DNA of 64,000 bases from Arthrobacter sp. B0490 (GCF_002929355.1 NZ_PJIR01000001.1:602028-666027), one strand, 5' to 3'; positions 16,842-25,697 are shown, counted from the first letter of the stretch. The notes: generated by a model from the letters alone, not told the origin. Numbers and translations: made by a program.

Positions 16842-17431
16842 GGTTATGGCCTTCGTTTCTATTTCGGTGTCGCCCTTGGTTCCGGAAGCATCCGTACCCG
16901 CGGGCTCAGCTTATTTATGCGCTACCGGAACTTCAGGTGAGGGCTGAAATACGACCAGTTATCCCGCAACACTCGGCTCCGCCCCCGGGCCAGGTGGTTC
17001 TGCAACTGAACCGCTCCGAAGGACGCAGACGTATCGAGCTGGGATACGCACAACGACTACCAAGAGTACCGTGCCGCACTGGCGCGGGTCAAAATGGGCC
17101 GGCGGTGCTAGCGGGCTGGCTGCAACAGTCCCGTGGACCTTGCGGCCGCAGGAGCTGCCGGGCATGTTTCCTGCACGGTCCCAGCCCGCCGGATGCACCC
17201 GAGCCCAGGAGTTACGGTGGCGCTCCACCGGGCCGACTTGGAAGCGCTCACTCGGGCCAATAGAGACCTCCGAGGGTAGTGGAAGCGCAGGTTCTGCTCA
17301 GGGTCTGTGCAGTTCTGCGAGCGTTGGAGCAGGATCAGGGCAGATCCGGTCCTGCGTGTTCCGCGGTTGCTAATTTTCTGGCAGTGCTGGCGCTGGGTCA
17401 GCCGCTCGAAGTCCCCCTCAGGAGTCCCAAC
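16842..17431. other. 590-bp intergenic region between rplM and the pilus locus
   Basis: Divergent control region. The end near rplM contains an AT-rich patch (16910-16920, around TTATTTATG) that could be part of the rplM promoter. The rest should hold the flp promoter. Short open frames exist on both strands but none has a good ribosome site or recognisable protein. I see no tRNA or strong terminator. Confidence 0.5.
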
Positions 17432-17668
17432 ATGTTCCTCGTGTCGAACACCCGCATGCACATCCTCCCCCGCCTGGTGCGCAAGGAAGACGGCGCCACC
17501 GCCGTCGAGTACGGCATCATGGTCGCCCTCATTGCAGTCGTCATCATCGCTGCGGTCACGCTGCTTGGTGGGGGTCTGAAGGAAACCTTCTCAAAGGCTC
17601 AGTGCAGCGTCAATGGAAAGACCTACACTGCAGCGGTTGCTCCAGCGACAACCGGCACCTGCGCCTAG
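17432..17668 (+). CDS. flp: Flp/Fap-type pilin
   Basis: A 78-aa prepilin. ATG 17432 is chosen because AGGAG (17420-17424) is 7 bp upstream. A basic leader ends at Gly21 and the mature part starts ATAVEYGIMVALIAVV, with the conserved Glu5-Tyr6 pair of Flp pilins and one transmembrane helix up to about residue 46. Cleavage by the prepilin peptidase encoded at 27576 is expected between Gly21 and Ala22. The C-terminal tail (about 49-78) is longer than in many Flp pilins and contains two Cys (C58, C77) that could form a surface disulfide loop. It is the first gene of the Tad operon and the probable main subunit of the pilus. Confidence 0.92.
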   Translation: MFLVSNTRMHILPRLVRKEDGATAVEYGIMVALIAVVIIAAVTLLGGGLKETFSKAQCSVNGKTYTAAVAPATTGTCA

Positions 17669-17744
17669 ATCGAGTTCCCGTGATGGTGGCGGCCGCCTCT
17701 GACTGCCACCATCACGTCCGTCACAATCCATGGCCAGGAGCAAC

Positions 17745-18137
17745 GTGAGCACGAACGCGGAAAGAGGAGCGGCGGCTGTAGAAATGGCGCTACTTCTGCC
17801 GGTCCTCATCCTTCTCCTCCTGGGCATCATGGAATTTGGACGCGCGTTCGGCGCTCAGGTGACACTAACCAGCGCAGGTCGAGAAAGCGTTCGGGTCATG
17901 GCGATCTCGAAGGATGAACTGCAGGCGAAGAACTCCGCTGTCGCAGCAGCCTCGACGCTGCGTCCAGCTTTGACCGCCTCTAACGTTGCCATAGCGGTCC
18001 CCGGAGCAACATCCGGGGACCGGTGCCCCGCAGGAAGTACTGCCACAGTGACGATCACGTACTCCCTGAGTACCCTGACGAACATTGCCGGGCCGTTCTC
18101 GATGACCGGCAGGGCGGTCATGCTGTGCGGGGGATGA
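17745..18137 (+). CDS. tadE: TadE-like pseudopilin
   Basis: 130 aa from GTG 17745, preferred because AGGAG lies 4 bp upstream; ATG 17730 is in frame but has no ribosome site. The N-terminus (ERGAAAVEMALLLPVLILLLL) is a TadE prepilin-like signal with Gly before the cleavage point and Glu5, then one transmembrane helix and EFGRAF. The extracytoplasmic part has two Cys. TadE-type minor pilins assist assembly of Flp pili. It overlaps the next gene by 4 bp (ATGA). Confidence 0.85.
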   Translation: MSTNAERGAAAVEMALLLPVLILLLLGIMEFGRAFGAQVTLTSAGRESVRVMAISKDELQAKNSAVAAASTLRPALTASNVAIAVPGATSGDRCPAGSTATVTITYSLSTLTNIAGPFSMTGRAVMLCGG

Positions 18138-19168
18138 GATGCAGCAAGAATCCCAGAGATGCAAGTCACGAAGAAGGCGCCGTCAGCGTCCTCGTCGCTC
18201 TCCTCATGGTGGTTCTCCTCGGCTTTGCCGCGCTCGCCATCGACATCGGCATGATCGCCTCCGAGCGCGCACAACTGCAGAACGGTGCGGATGCTGCGGC
18301 CTATGCTGTAGCCCAAAAGTGCGCCGCAAACCCGGCCGATTCTCTGTGCGAGACGAACTCAAGCCTCGCGTCGAGCCTCGCAAACCAAAACGCACTTGAT
18401 CAGAAAAGCAACATCAAGCAAATTGTCCTGGACAAGCCGGGACGCAAAGTCTCCGTGACAGCGGGAGCACTCCAAACCGGAGGCACACCCAATCGGCTGT
18501 CCCTCCTCTTCGCCAACGTGCTCGGCATCAGTTCGAGCGAGGTGACGGCGACCTCCAGCGCGATCTGGGGCAGCCCGACGAAGGGCACCGCGCCTTTCCC
18601 GTTGGCCTTCTCCATCTGCCAGGTGCAGGGCCAGGTCGGTGGATCGTTGCAACTCCTCCAGGCACACGGCGACAACGCGAATCCGGATTGCAACTACGGC
18701 CCCTCCGGCGCCGTGGTACCCGGCGGATTCGGCTGGCTCACCCAGTCGTCCGGCCAGTGCGGCGCCTTCGTCGATATCGCGGTGCAGTTGGGTGGTGGCG
18801 ACACCGGCAGCGACGGACCGAGCAACTGCGACACCATCCTCAACGGCTGGGCAGCGGACATCGACGCCGGCAGGCCCGTCACGGTCCTCCTCCCGGTGTT
18901 CGACCGGGTGACCGGCACCGGGGCCGGAACCCAGTACCACCTGGTCTACTTCGCGGCCTATGACGTGAAGGGGTGGGCTTTCTCCGGTAACAACCATCTT
19001 CCGATGACGTTCAACCCCTCCGTGACCGACGGATCGGTCACCAGGAACTGCAACGGGAACTGCCGCGGCATCATCGGAAAATTCATCAACTATGTCTCCC
19101 TTGCCGACGGTTACACGCTGGGACCCGTCACCAGCGGCGGAGTCACCATCGTCCGGCCCGTGCTCTAA
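18134..19168 (+). CDS. TadG-like pilus assembly protein
   Basis: 344 aa from ATG 18134, which overlaps the tadE stop; a G-rich run (18129-18133) precedes it. The N-terminus EEGAVSVLVALLMVVLLGFAALAIDIG is a TadG/Tad-like membrane anchor without the Glu5 of true pilins, followed by ERAQLQNGADAAAYA, a typical Tad-like segment. The large exported domain (about 90-344) contains several paired Cys, including CNGNC near the end, and is presumably disulfide-stabilised. Family members are envelope-associated components of Tad systems whose exact job is unclear. Its sequence is less GC-rich than the flanking housekeeping genes. Confidence 0.82.
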   Translation: MRCSKNPRDASHEEGAVSVLVALLMVVLLGFAALAIDIGMIASERAQLQNGADAAAYAVAQKCAANPADSLCETNSSLASSLANQNALDQKSNIKQIVLDKPGRKVSVTAGALQTGGTPNRLSLLFANVLGISSSEVTATSSAIWGSPTKGTAPFPLAFSICQVQGQVGGSLQLLQAHGDNANPDCNYGPSGAVVPGGFGWLTQSSGQCGAFVDIAVQLGGGDTGSDGPSNCDTILNGWAADIDAGRPVTVLLPVFDRVTGTGAGTQYHLVYFAAYDVKGWAFSGNNHLPMTFNPSVTDGSVTRNCNGNCRGIIGKFINYVSLADGYTLGPVTSGGVTIVRPVL

Positions 19169-19191
19169 GTGATCGCTAGGAAAGTATCCCC

Positions 19192-19956
19192 ATGAAATCC
19201 CGCCTCCTGGCCGGCGTCGCCGCCGTCGTTCTCGCCCTCGTCGGAGCGATGATGCTGTACGCCTACGCGCAGGGCGCCGAAGCTCGCGCGGTCGAGGGCC
19301 TCGACCCGGTCGACGTGCTCGTCGTGGCCACCGTGATCCCCGCCGGCACACCCACCGAGGAACTCATGCCCTTCCTGAAGACCGAAAGCCTTCCGGCGAC
19401 TGCCGTGGGCGCATCGGCACTCAAGGACCTCGAAGCCTCCGGCGGCAAGGTCACGGCGGTGGAACTGATGCCGGGTGAACAGTTGCTCACCGAACGGCTC
19501 ATCGACCCCGCTGATGCTTCGGCCGCCAGCAGTGTCGATGTACCCGAGGGTCTGCAGGAGGTGTCCTTCACCATCGAGCCGGACCGCGCAGTCGGCGGCA
19601 AGATCGCCCCGGGCGACACCGTGGGCATGTTCATCTCCCTGGAGTCGGGCGGCCTCGAGGAGGCTGCGGATGTCCCTACGACGAAGCTCGCTCTCCACAA
19701 GGTCCTCGTGACCTCCGTACAGCGCGCGCCGACCGCTGTCGCCGCTGACCCCGCAGTCGATCCCGAGGAGCAAGCCCGCGCCGAAGCCGAGGCGCTGCCG
19801 AGCGGTTCGCTCATGATCACCGTCGCCGTAGACACCACCCAGGCGACGAAGATCGTGCACGCCAACCAGAACGCGACGTTGTGGCTCAGCAAGGAAACGG
19901 ACGCCACGATCGAGGGCGACTCCCCCGTCATCGAGAACAAGGAACTGTACCGATGA
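19192..19956 (+). CDS. cpaB: Flp pilus assembly protein CpaB/RcpC (SAF domain)
   Basis: 254 aa. One N-terminal transmembrane helix (about residues 5-26) is followed by an SAF-like domain (VDVLVVATVIPAGTPTEELM to about residue 110) and an RcpC-type C-terminal domain (GGKIAPGDTVGMFISLESG, then TVAVDTTQATKIVHANQN). CpaB is an envelope protein of the Tad apparatus. In didermic bacteria it links to the secretin; a Gram-positive lacks that partner, so its role here is inferred. It overlaps cpaE by 4 bp (ATGA). Confidence 0.88.
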   Translation: MKSRLLAGVAAVVLALVGAMMLYAYAQGAEARAVEGLDPVDVLVVATVIPAGTPTEELMPFLKTESLPATAVGASALKDLEASGGKVTAVELMPGEQLLTERLIDPADASAASSVDVPEGLQEVSFTIEPDRAVGGKIAPGDTVGMFISLESGGLEEAADVPTTKLALHKVLVTSVQRAPTAVAADPAVDPEEQARAEAEALPSGSLMITVAVDTTQATKIVHANQNATLWLSKETDATIEGDSPVIENKELYR

Positions 19957-21149
19957 GCAGATTCGTCCTGATCACCCCGAGCTCGGACTTCGAGCACAAA
20001 GTACGCCTCGCCGTTGCCGGCGGCCTGCAGGGCCACGTCAAGAGCCTGCCAGCGAGTACCCTCGCGGATGACTCGGACGCCATCCTCGACCAGCTGGTTC
20101 TGGAACGCCCGGAGGTCCTGATCTTCGGCCCCGGGATCGCCATCGAGGACGCGCTCCGCCTCGCCATCATCGTGGACGTGAAATTCCCCGAGGTGAGCGT
20201 GGTGCTGGTGCACGAGGACCACCCCGAGATCGCCCTGCAGGCCATGCGTGCAGGGGTCCGGGACATCCTCACCCCACTGGCCGACGTCGCCAGCATCCGC
20301 GCACAACTCGAACGCGCCTGCCAGGCGTTCGCAACACGCCACCGCTCGGGTCATGAGCTGCCCCACGAGCAGCAGAGCGGACTCGTGATCGGCGTCTTCT
20401 CTCCCAAGGGCGGCGTCGGCAAGACCACCATCGCCACGAATCTCGCGGTCGGCCTGGGTAAGGTCGCACCGATGAGCGTCGTCATCGTGGATCTGGACCT
20501 CCAGTTCGGCGATGTGGCTACCGGGCTCTACCTGAACCCGGAGTACTCGGTGCTCGACGCCGTCTCCGGAGCCGCCACCCAGGACTCCATGGTCCTCAAG
20601 GCCTTCCTCACCGCGCACCCGTCCGGCATCTATGCCCTGTGCGGCCCCCGCAACCCTGCCGATGCCGACCGGGTCTCCTCCGAACAGGTGACCCGCCTGA
20701 TTCAGCAGCTCGCCCAGGAGTTCCGCTACGTCGTCGTCGACACCGGCCCCGGGCTCACGGAACCCAGCCTCGCCGCCCTCGAGCAGTGCACGGATGCCGT
20801 CTGGGTGACCGGCATGGACGTACCCAGCGTCCGCGGCCTGCGGACGGGGCTCGATGTGCTGAACCAGCTCAACCTCACACCGGAGACCCGTCACGTCGTC
20901 CTGAACTTCGCGGACACCAAGACCGGCCTCTCGGTCGAGGACATCGAAGCAACCCTGGGCGCGCCCGTCGACGTGTCCATCCCCCGTTCCCGTGCCATCA
21001 CCCTGGCGACGAACCGCGGCGTCCCGCTCCTCCAGGACAAGGTGCGCGACCCTGCCACGAAGAGCCTCACCGAACTCGTACAACGGTTCGATCATGACTG
21101 GCGCGCGAAGTCGCAGCGGAAGCTGCACCGCCGCGTGGTGGTCCGATGA
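19953..21149 (+). CDS. cpaE: pilus localisation ATPase CpaE/TadZ
   Basis: 398 aa from ATG 19953, overlapping the cpaB stop; in-frame codons upstream lie inside cpaB. Residues 1-120 form a receiver-like domain whose phospho-acceptor position (VLIFGPG) lacks Asp, as is normal for CpaE. Residues from about 143 are a MinD/ParA-type ATPase with deviant Walker A PKGGVGKTTIATN (KGGVGKTT 152-159), then VIVDLDLQFGD and VVVDTGPGL. It positions the Tad machine at the inner face of the membrane. It overlaps the cpaF start (ATGA). Confidence 0.9.
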   Translation: MSRFVLITPSSDFEHKVRLAVAGGLQGHVKSLPASTLADDSDAILDQLVLERPEVLIFGPGIAIEDALRLAIIVDVKFPEVSVVLVHEDHPEIALQAMRAGVRDILTPLADVASIRAQLERACQAFATRHRSGHELPHEQQSGLVIGVFSPKGGVGKTTIATNLAVGLGKVAPMSVVIVDLDLQFGDVATGLYLNPEYSVLDAVSGAATQDSMVLKAFLTAHPSGIYALCGPRNPADADRVSSEQVTRLIQQLAQEFRYVVVDTGPGLTEPSLAALEQCTDAVWVTGMDVPSVRGLRTGLDVLNQLNLTPETRHVVLNFADTKTGLSVEDIEATLGAPVDVSIPRSRAITLATNRGVPLLQDKVRDPATKSLTELVQRFDHDWRAKSQRKLHRRVVVR

Positions 21150-22585
21150 AGCTCTCCGCACGCATCCAGGCGGCGACCCTTCCGGCCGCGCCGGCCCCGG
21201 CGAAACCGTCTTCCGCAGAGAACCCACCGGAAGCACCTCGCCCAGCGCCCCTCGCCCCCGCCGTCGTCCGCGAAGCACCGGACAAGCCCGGGTCCGCGAA
21301 AGTGGACGTGTTCGCCGGCCTCAAGCAGCGCGCAGCCTCCGCCCTCTTCGAGCGCATGGGGGTCCGTGCCAGCGACACCTCCATCTCCGAGGACGACCTC
21401 AAGGCCGTCGCCCGTGAGGAACTCAGCCAGATCATCGACGCCGAACAGGTGCCGCTCAGCCGCGATGAACGACGCCGCCTGATCCAGGACGTGGCCGACG
21501 ACGTCCTCGGATTCGGCCCACTGCAGCGGCTCCTCGACGACCCTTCCGTCACCGAGATCATGGTGAATCGGATGGACCAGATCTACGTGGAGCAGCAGGG
21601 CAAGCTGAGACTGAGCGACTCCCGGTTCAGCTCCGAGGAGCACCTGCGCCGCGTGATCGAGCGCATCGTGTCGAAGGTCGGCCGGCGCATCGACGAGTCC
21701 TCCCCCTTCGTCGATGCCCGGCTGGAAGACGGCTCGCGCGTCAACGCCGTCATCCCACCTCTTGCCGTCAACGGTTCCTCGCTGACCATTCGAAAATTCA
21801 GCAAGGTGCCGCTGACCGTCCAGAACCTCATCGACTTCGGCACGCTCACACCGGAGATGGCAGAACTACTCGACGCCTGCGTGAAGGCGAAGCTGAACAT
21901 CATCGTCTCGGGCGGTACGGGCACCGGGAAGACCACCCTGCTCAACGTGCTCTCCTCGTTCCTTCCCGACAACGAGCGAATCGTCACGATCGAGGACGCC
22001 GTCGAACTGCAGATCCAGCAACAGCACGTGGTACGCCTCGAGAGCCGCCCGCCCAATACCGAGGGCAAGGGAGCGGTGACCATCCGGGACCTCGTCCGCA
22101 ACTCCCTCCGTATGCGACCCGACCGCATCGTCATCGGCGAGGTGCGCGGCGGTGAGTCCCTGGACATGCTCCAGGCCATGAACACCGGCCACGACGGCTC
22201 CCTGTCCACCGTGCATGCGAACTCACCCCGCGATGCCGTCGCCCGCCTCGAGACGCTCGTCCTCATGGCCGGCATGGACCTGCCGCTCCGGGCCATCCGT
22301 GAACAGCTCGCGTCCGCGGTGAACCTCGTGGTCCAGATCTCCCGCCTCCGCGATGGCTCCCGTCGCATCACGCATGTCACGGAGGTGCAGGGCATGGAGG
22401 GCGACGTCGTGACACTCCAGGACGCGTTCGTCTTCGACTACTCGGCCGGCGTCGACCACAAGGGCCGATTCCTCGGCAAACCCGTACCCACGGGTATCCG
22501 GCCCCGCTTCATGGAACGGTTCGAGGACATGGGCATCACCGTATCGCCCGCGGTCTTCGGCTCGCTCCCCCCGCGCGGGCGGTAG
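21146..22585 (+). CDS. cpaF: pilus assembly ATPase CpaF/TadA
   Basis: 479 aa, a secretion ATPase of the GspE/VirB11 class. An Ala/Pro-rich N-terminal stretch (to about residue 50) precedes the helical N-domain. Walker A is GGTGTGKTT (256-264). Asp-box and Walker B follow (TIEDAVELQ, IVIGEVRGGE), with a His box around TGHDGSLSTVHAN. It powers Flp pilin assembly at the inner membrane together with TadB and TadC, encoded directly downstream. ATG overlaps the cpaE stop. Confidence 0.95.
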   Translation: MKLSARIQAATLPAAPAPAKPSSAENPPEAPRPAPLAPAVVREAPDKPGSAKVDVFAGLKQRAASALFERMGVRASDTSISEDDLKAVAREELSQIIDAEQVPLSRDERRRLIQDVADDVLGFGPLQRLLDDPSVTEIMVNRMDQIYVEQQGKLRLSDSRFSSEEHLRRVIERIVSKVGRRIDESSPFVDARLEDGSRVNAVIPPLAVNGSSLTIRKFSKVPLTVQNLIDFGTLTPEMAELLDACVKAKLNIIVSGGTGTGKTTLLNVLSSFLPDNERIVTIEDAVELQIQQQHVVRLESRPPNTEGKGAVTIRDLVRNSLRMRPDRIVIGEVRGGESLDMLQAMNTGHDGSLSTVHANSPRDAVARLETLVLMAGMDLPLRAIREQLASAVNLVVQISRLRDGSRRITHVTEVQGMEGDVVTLQDAFVFDYSAGVDHKGRFLGKPVPTGIRPRFMERFEDMGITVSPAVFGSLPPRGR

Positions 22586-22589
22586 CCGG

Positions 22590-23525
22590 ATGACCGTCCT
22601 GCTCGTCGCCGGGCTTGCTCTCGTCATCGGTTCCATCGTGCTCACCCTGATCGCCTTCAGACCCTCGCAGTCACCCGTACCACTCGATCGTCGACGCCCG
22701 CCTGTGGACGAGTCCGATTCGCACCTCTCGCGTTTCGCCGGAGCAGCAGGGCGGGCGATGGACGCGTTCCTGCACCGCCACCCGATGCGCTTCCTCAATC
22801 AGGCGGTGCTCGAAACTGCCGGCGTGAGGATCAGTCAGGCGGAGGTGTATCTGCTCATGATCCTCGCCGGTGTCACCGGGCTCCTGCTCGGTTGGGTGTT
22901 GCTGGCGCCCATCATCGGTATCCTGCTGCTCCTGCTGTCCCCCGTAGCAGCGCATCTGGTGATGTCCTTCCTGACAGGACGACGGCGGCGGCGCTTCGAT
23001 GTCCAGCTCGGCGATACCCTGCAGCTGCTCACCGGCGGTCTCCGGGCCGGCCACAGCATCCTCCGTGCCATCGATGCGGCGGCAACCGAGGCCGACAGCC
23101 CGACCTCCGAGGAGATGCGCAGGATCGTCGCCGAGACGAGTCTGGGCAAGGATCTCCTGGCCTCCCTCATGGATACGTCGGAACGCATGAAGAACGAGGA
23201 TTTCGCGTGGATCGCCCAGGCCATCCAGATCAACCGGGAGGTCGGTGGCGACCTCGCCGACGTGCTCGACCAGGTGGGGCACACGATCCGCGAACGTACC
23301 GAGATCAAGGGCCATATCCGGGCCCTCGCGGCAGAGGGCAAGTTCTCCGCCTATATCCTCGCTGCCCTGCCCTTCGGCATCGCGCTGATCCTGACCGTCA
23401 TCAGCCCCGGGTACGTCGATCCCCTGTTCACCAAACCACTGGGGTGGGTCATGCTCGGGGGCGCCGCCGTCATGATGACGATCGGCGGGCTCTGGCTGCG
23501 CAAGATCATCGACCTGAAGTTCTGA
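22590..23525 (+). CDS. tadB: Tad pilus inner-membrane platform protein TadB
   Basis: 311 aa of the type II secretion F (GspF/TadB) family. It has an N-terminal hydrophobic helix, a pair of helices near residues 85-125, a cytoplasmic F domain (LGDTLQLLTGGLRAGHSILRA, then RMKNEDFAWIAQAIQINREVG) and a C-terminal pair of helices. It forms the membrane platform with TadC on which CpaF acts. The start lies 4 bp after cpaF. Confidence 0.9.
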   Translation: MTVLLVAGLALVIGSIVLTLIAFRPSQSPVPLDRRRPPVDESDSHLSRFAGAAGRAMDAFLHRHPMRFLNQAVLETAGVRISQAEVYLLMILAGVTGLLLGWVLLAPIIGILLLLLSPVAAHLVMSFLTGRRRRRFDVQLGDTLQLLTGGLRAGHSILRAIDAAATEADSPTSEEMRRIVAETSLGKDLLASLMDTSERMKNEDFAWIAQAIQINREVGGDLADVLDQVGHTIRERTEIKGHIRALAAEGKFSAYILAALPFGIALILTVISPGYVDPLFTKPLGWVMLGGAAVMMTIGGLWLRKIIDLKF

Positions 23526-23538
23526 AGGAGATCGACCC

Positions 23539-24420
23539 ATGGACCTCATCCTGCTTATGTCGCTCCTGCTGACGTCGGCGCCCATCGCCTATTTCACCTG
23601 GTCCCTGCTTACCTCGGACACCAAGATGCGCCGCACCGTGCAGAACAACCTCACCCAGGGCAGGGGCCCGGCCGGCGCTACCGCCGATCGTCCCAAGCCC
23701 CTGCTGCGGCTCGGGAAGCGCCTCACGCCGCAGGCTTACATAGCGAAGCTTGACCGTTTGCTTTCGCTTGCTGGCCGCCCGGCCGCGATGCCGCTGGCGA
23801 AGGTCCTCACAGCCAAACCTCTCCTCGGCCTCGTCGGCGGTCTGGCCGGGCTGCTGCTGGTCGAGTCCAACCCGAGCAAGCTCTTCGTGCTGCTCTCGAT
23901 CTTCATCACGGTCCTCGGCTACTTCGTTCCTGATCTCCTGCTCTACAGCAAGGGCCAGGAGCGCCAGAAGGCCATGGCTCTGGAACTGGCCAACACCCTC
24001 GACCAGATGCTGATCTCCGTCGAGGCGGGGCTCGGCTTCGAGAGTGCGATGCAGCGGGCCGGCGAAACCGGCAAGGGCCCCCTGGCCGAGGAGCTCGTTC
24101 GGACACTCCAGGACATGCAGGTGGGCCGGAGCAGACGTGAGGCATACCTGGCCATGGCAGACCGCAGCACCATCCCGGAACTGCGGAGCTTCGTGAAGGC
24201 CATCGTCCAGGCCGACGCGTATGGGATCGCCCTGTCGGGGGTGCTGCGGACGCAGGCGAAAGTCATGCGAGTGAAGCGTCGCCAACGTGCCGAGGAGAAG
24301 GCGATGAAGCTGCCCGTCGCAGTATTGTTCCCGCTGCTGCTGTTCATCTTCCCGGTGCTGTTCATCGTGATCCTCGGCCCTGCCGTACTCAATGTCATCG
24401 ACACGTTCGCCGGTCAATGA
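23539..24420 (+). CDS. tadC: Tad pilus inner-membrane platform protein TadC
   Basis: 293 aa of the type II secretion F family, with GGAG 8 bp upstream of the ATG. A first helix (LILLMSLLLTSAPIAYF), a middle helical pair (KPLLGLVGGLAGLLLVE, LFVLLSIFITVLGYFVPDL), the F-domain segment ALELANTLDQMLISVEAGL and a C-terminal helix pair are visible. It is the partner of TadB and the last structural gene before the signalling genes. Confidence 0.9.
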   Translation: MDLILLMSLLLTSAPIAYFTWSLLTSDTKMRRTVQNNLTQGRGPAGATADRPKPLLRLGKRLTPQAYIAKLDRLLSLAGRPAAMPLAKVLTAKPLLGLVGGLAGLLLVESNPSKLFVLLSIFITVLGYFVPDLLLYSKGQERQKAMALELANTLDQMLISVEAGLGFESAMQRAGETGKGPLAEELVRTLQDMQVGRSRREAYLAMADRSTIPELRSFVKAIVQADAYGIALSGVLRTQAKVMRVKRRQRAEEKAMKLPVAVLFPLLLFIFPVLFIVILGPAVLNVIDTFAGQ

Positions 24421-24512
24421 ATAAGGTTCTCGGCATCGCTATCGGGGTCAGCACTTCCGCATTTCTCGCTCAGCATCGGTCCACTTATGGGCAAATGGTC
24501 AGATACCGGCCG

Positions 24513-24518
24513 TAGCCT
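24513..24518 (+). promoter_or_regulatory. possible -10 box for leaderless Hpt-like gene
   Basis: TAGCCT lies at exactly -12 to -7 relative to the GTG at 24525, the spacing expected if transcription starts at the start codon. No clear -35 is seen. A GAGGGA directly abuts the GTG, too close to act as a ribosome site, which also fits a leaderless message. Confidence 0.3.
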
Positions 24519-24524
24519 GAGGGA

Positions 24525-24902
24525 GTGCATTCGAATAGTGCCCCGAAGAGCCTGCCGCTGTTGGACCTGGACGTCCTCTCCCACCTCGAGCAGCAGCTGA
24601 ACGACGCCCGGCCCGCCCGGGCCTTCGCCCGTGACTACATCACCGGGTTCGAGGATCGTTACCTCCGCCTCATGAGCTCGATCGGCAACCGCGACCTGCC
24701 GGCTGCCCTCGACGCCGCCCTGAGCCTCCGCAACTCGTCCACCATGGTCGGTGCCGCACGGCTCTCCGCCATGACCGCGGAGTTCGAGACGGCCGTGTCG
24801 TCGTCCGACCTCGATACCGCCCGCGACGTGCTCCCGGTGATCGAGCGGTGCGGGCTGGACACCATCCTCGAACTCGAAGCCCGGTACCTGGCCGCAGGCT
24901 AG
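24525..24902 (+). CDS. Hpt-like phosphotransfer domain protein lacking the phospho-histidine
   Basis: A 125-aa, all-helical protein consisting of one Hpt fold: FARDYITGFEDRYLRLM, then DAALSLRNSSTMVGAARL and AMTAEFE. In functional Hpt proteins the central helix reads like AHSLKGSS with the phosphorylated His. Here the equivalent position is Leu66 (ALSLRNSS) and Lys-Gly is Arg-Asn, so it cannot accept phosphate at that site. It could bind a receiver or kinase as a decoy or scaffold. It lies between tadC and an oppositely oriented OmpR-type regulator, close to a histidine kinase. The family call rests on pattern resemblance, not a profile search. Confidence 0.7.
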   Translation: MHSNSAPKSLPLLDLDVLSHLEQQLNDARPARAFARDYITGFEDRYLRLMSSIGNRDLPAALDAALSLRNSSTMVGAARLSAMTAEFETAVSSSDLDTARDVLPVIERCGLDTILELEARYLAAG

Positions 24903-24926
24903 GCACAGGCAGGGAGCGGACAGGAC

Positions 24927-25697
24927 TCAGGAACGGGCCGACGTCAGCCTGTAGCCGACACCGCGTACGGTCTGCAGCCACCGGGGGTTCTTGGGGTCCT
25001 CGTCGAGCTTCCGGCGCAGGTTCCCGATATGGACCTCGATCGCGCGCTCGTCCGAGTCGCTGATGTAGGTGTCCTCGCCGTAGTAGTCACCGCGGACCAC
25101 CCGCACGAGGTCCGCCTTGGTCCTCACCGCCCCGTTGCTCTTGAGCATCTCGTTGAGCAGGTCGAACTCGCTTCGCGTGAGCGGCAGGTCCCGGCCGTCG
25201 AGCACCACGGTGCGGGCGGCCGCGTTCAGGGCCAGGCCGTTGTGTTCGACCATCGTCGAGGCCGCGGCAGGGGCGGCCGACGGCGCAGCCGGGGTGTCCA
25301 CGGGTGGTGGGGAAGGCTCAGGGGTGATGCGCGGGCGGCGCAGCATGGCGGCCACCCTCGCGCGGAGTTCCCGTGGCCGGAACGGCTTTGTGAGGTAGTC
25401 GTCGGCGCCCGACTGCAGGGCCGTGAGAGTGTCCAGCTCGTCCCCCCGCGAGGTCAGCATGACCACGTAACAGGTACTGAAGGCCCGGATCCGCCGGAGC
25501 ACCTCGTAGCCGTCGATGTCGGGGAGCCCGACGTCGACCGTGACCACCGCTGCACCGTGGGCACGGACCAGCTCGACGCCGGCCCTCCCGTTGGGCGCCA
25601 CATGCACGTCGAATCCCGACTGTTTCAGCACTGCCCCTACAAGGTTCCGCACATCGGCGTCGTCCTCGATGACGACTGCCACTCCCGGATCACTCAT
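24927..25697 (-). CDS. OmpR/PhoB-family response regulator
   Basis: 256 aa from ATG 25697, chosen because an AAAAGGG lies upstream and the receiver begins at once (VAVVIEDDADVRNLV). The acidic pocket is E11-D12-D13, phospho-acceptor Asp55 (VDVGLPDIDG), switch Thr in VMLTSRG and Lys in LTKPF. A Pro/Ala-rich linker (about 130-155) leads to a winged-helix domain (LTRSEFDLLNEMLKSNGAV, RRKLDEDPKNPRWLQTVRG). It is transcribed divergently from a histidine kinase gene, its probable partner, and convergently with the Hpt-like gene. Its place inside the pilus locus suggests control of Tad genes, but targets are unknown. Confidence 0.9.
   Translation of the reverse strand: MSDPGVAVVIEDDADVRNLVGAVLKQSGFDVHVAPNGRAGVELVRAHGAAVVTVDVGLPDIDGYEVLRRIRAFSTCYVVMLTSRGDELDTLTALQSGADDYLTKPFRPRELRARVAAMLRRPRITPEPSPPPVDTPAAPSAAPAAASTMVEHNGLALNAAARTVVLDGRDLPLTRSEFDLLNEMLKSNGAVRTKADLVRVVRGDYYGEDTYISDSDERAIEVHIGNLRRKLDEDPKNPRWLQTVRGVGYRLTSARS

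Noticed and set aside
20101..20180. Missing phospho-acceptor Asp in the receiver-like domain of CpaE as a novelty
   Set aside because: Loss of the Asp is typical for CpaE/TadZ proteins.
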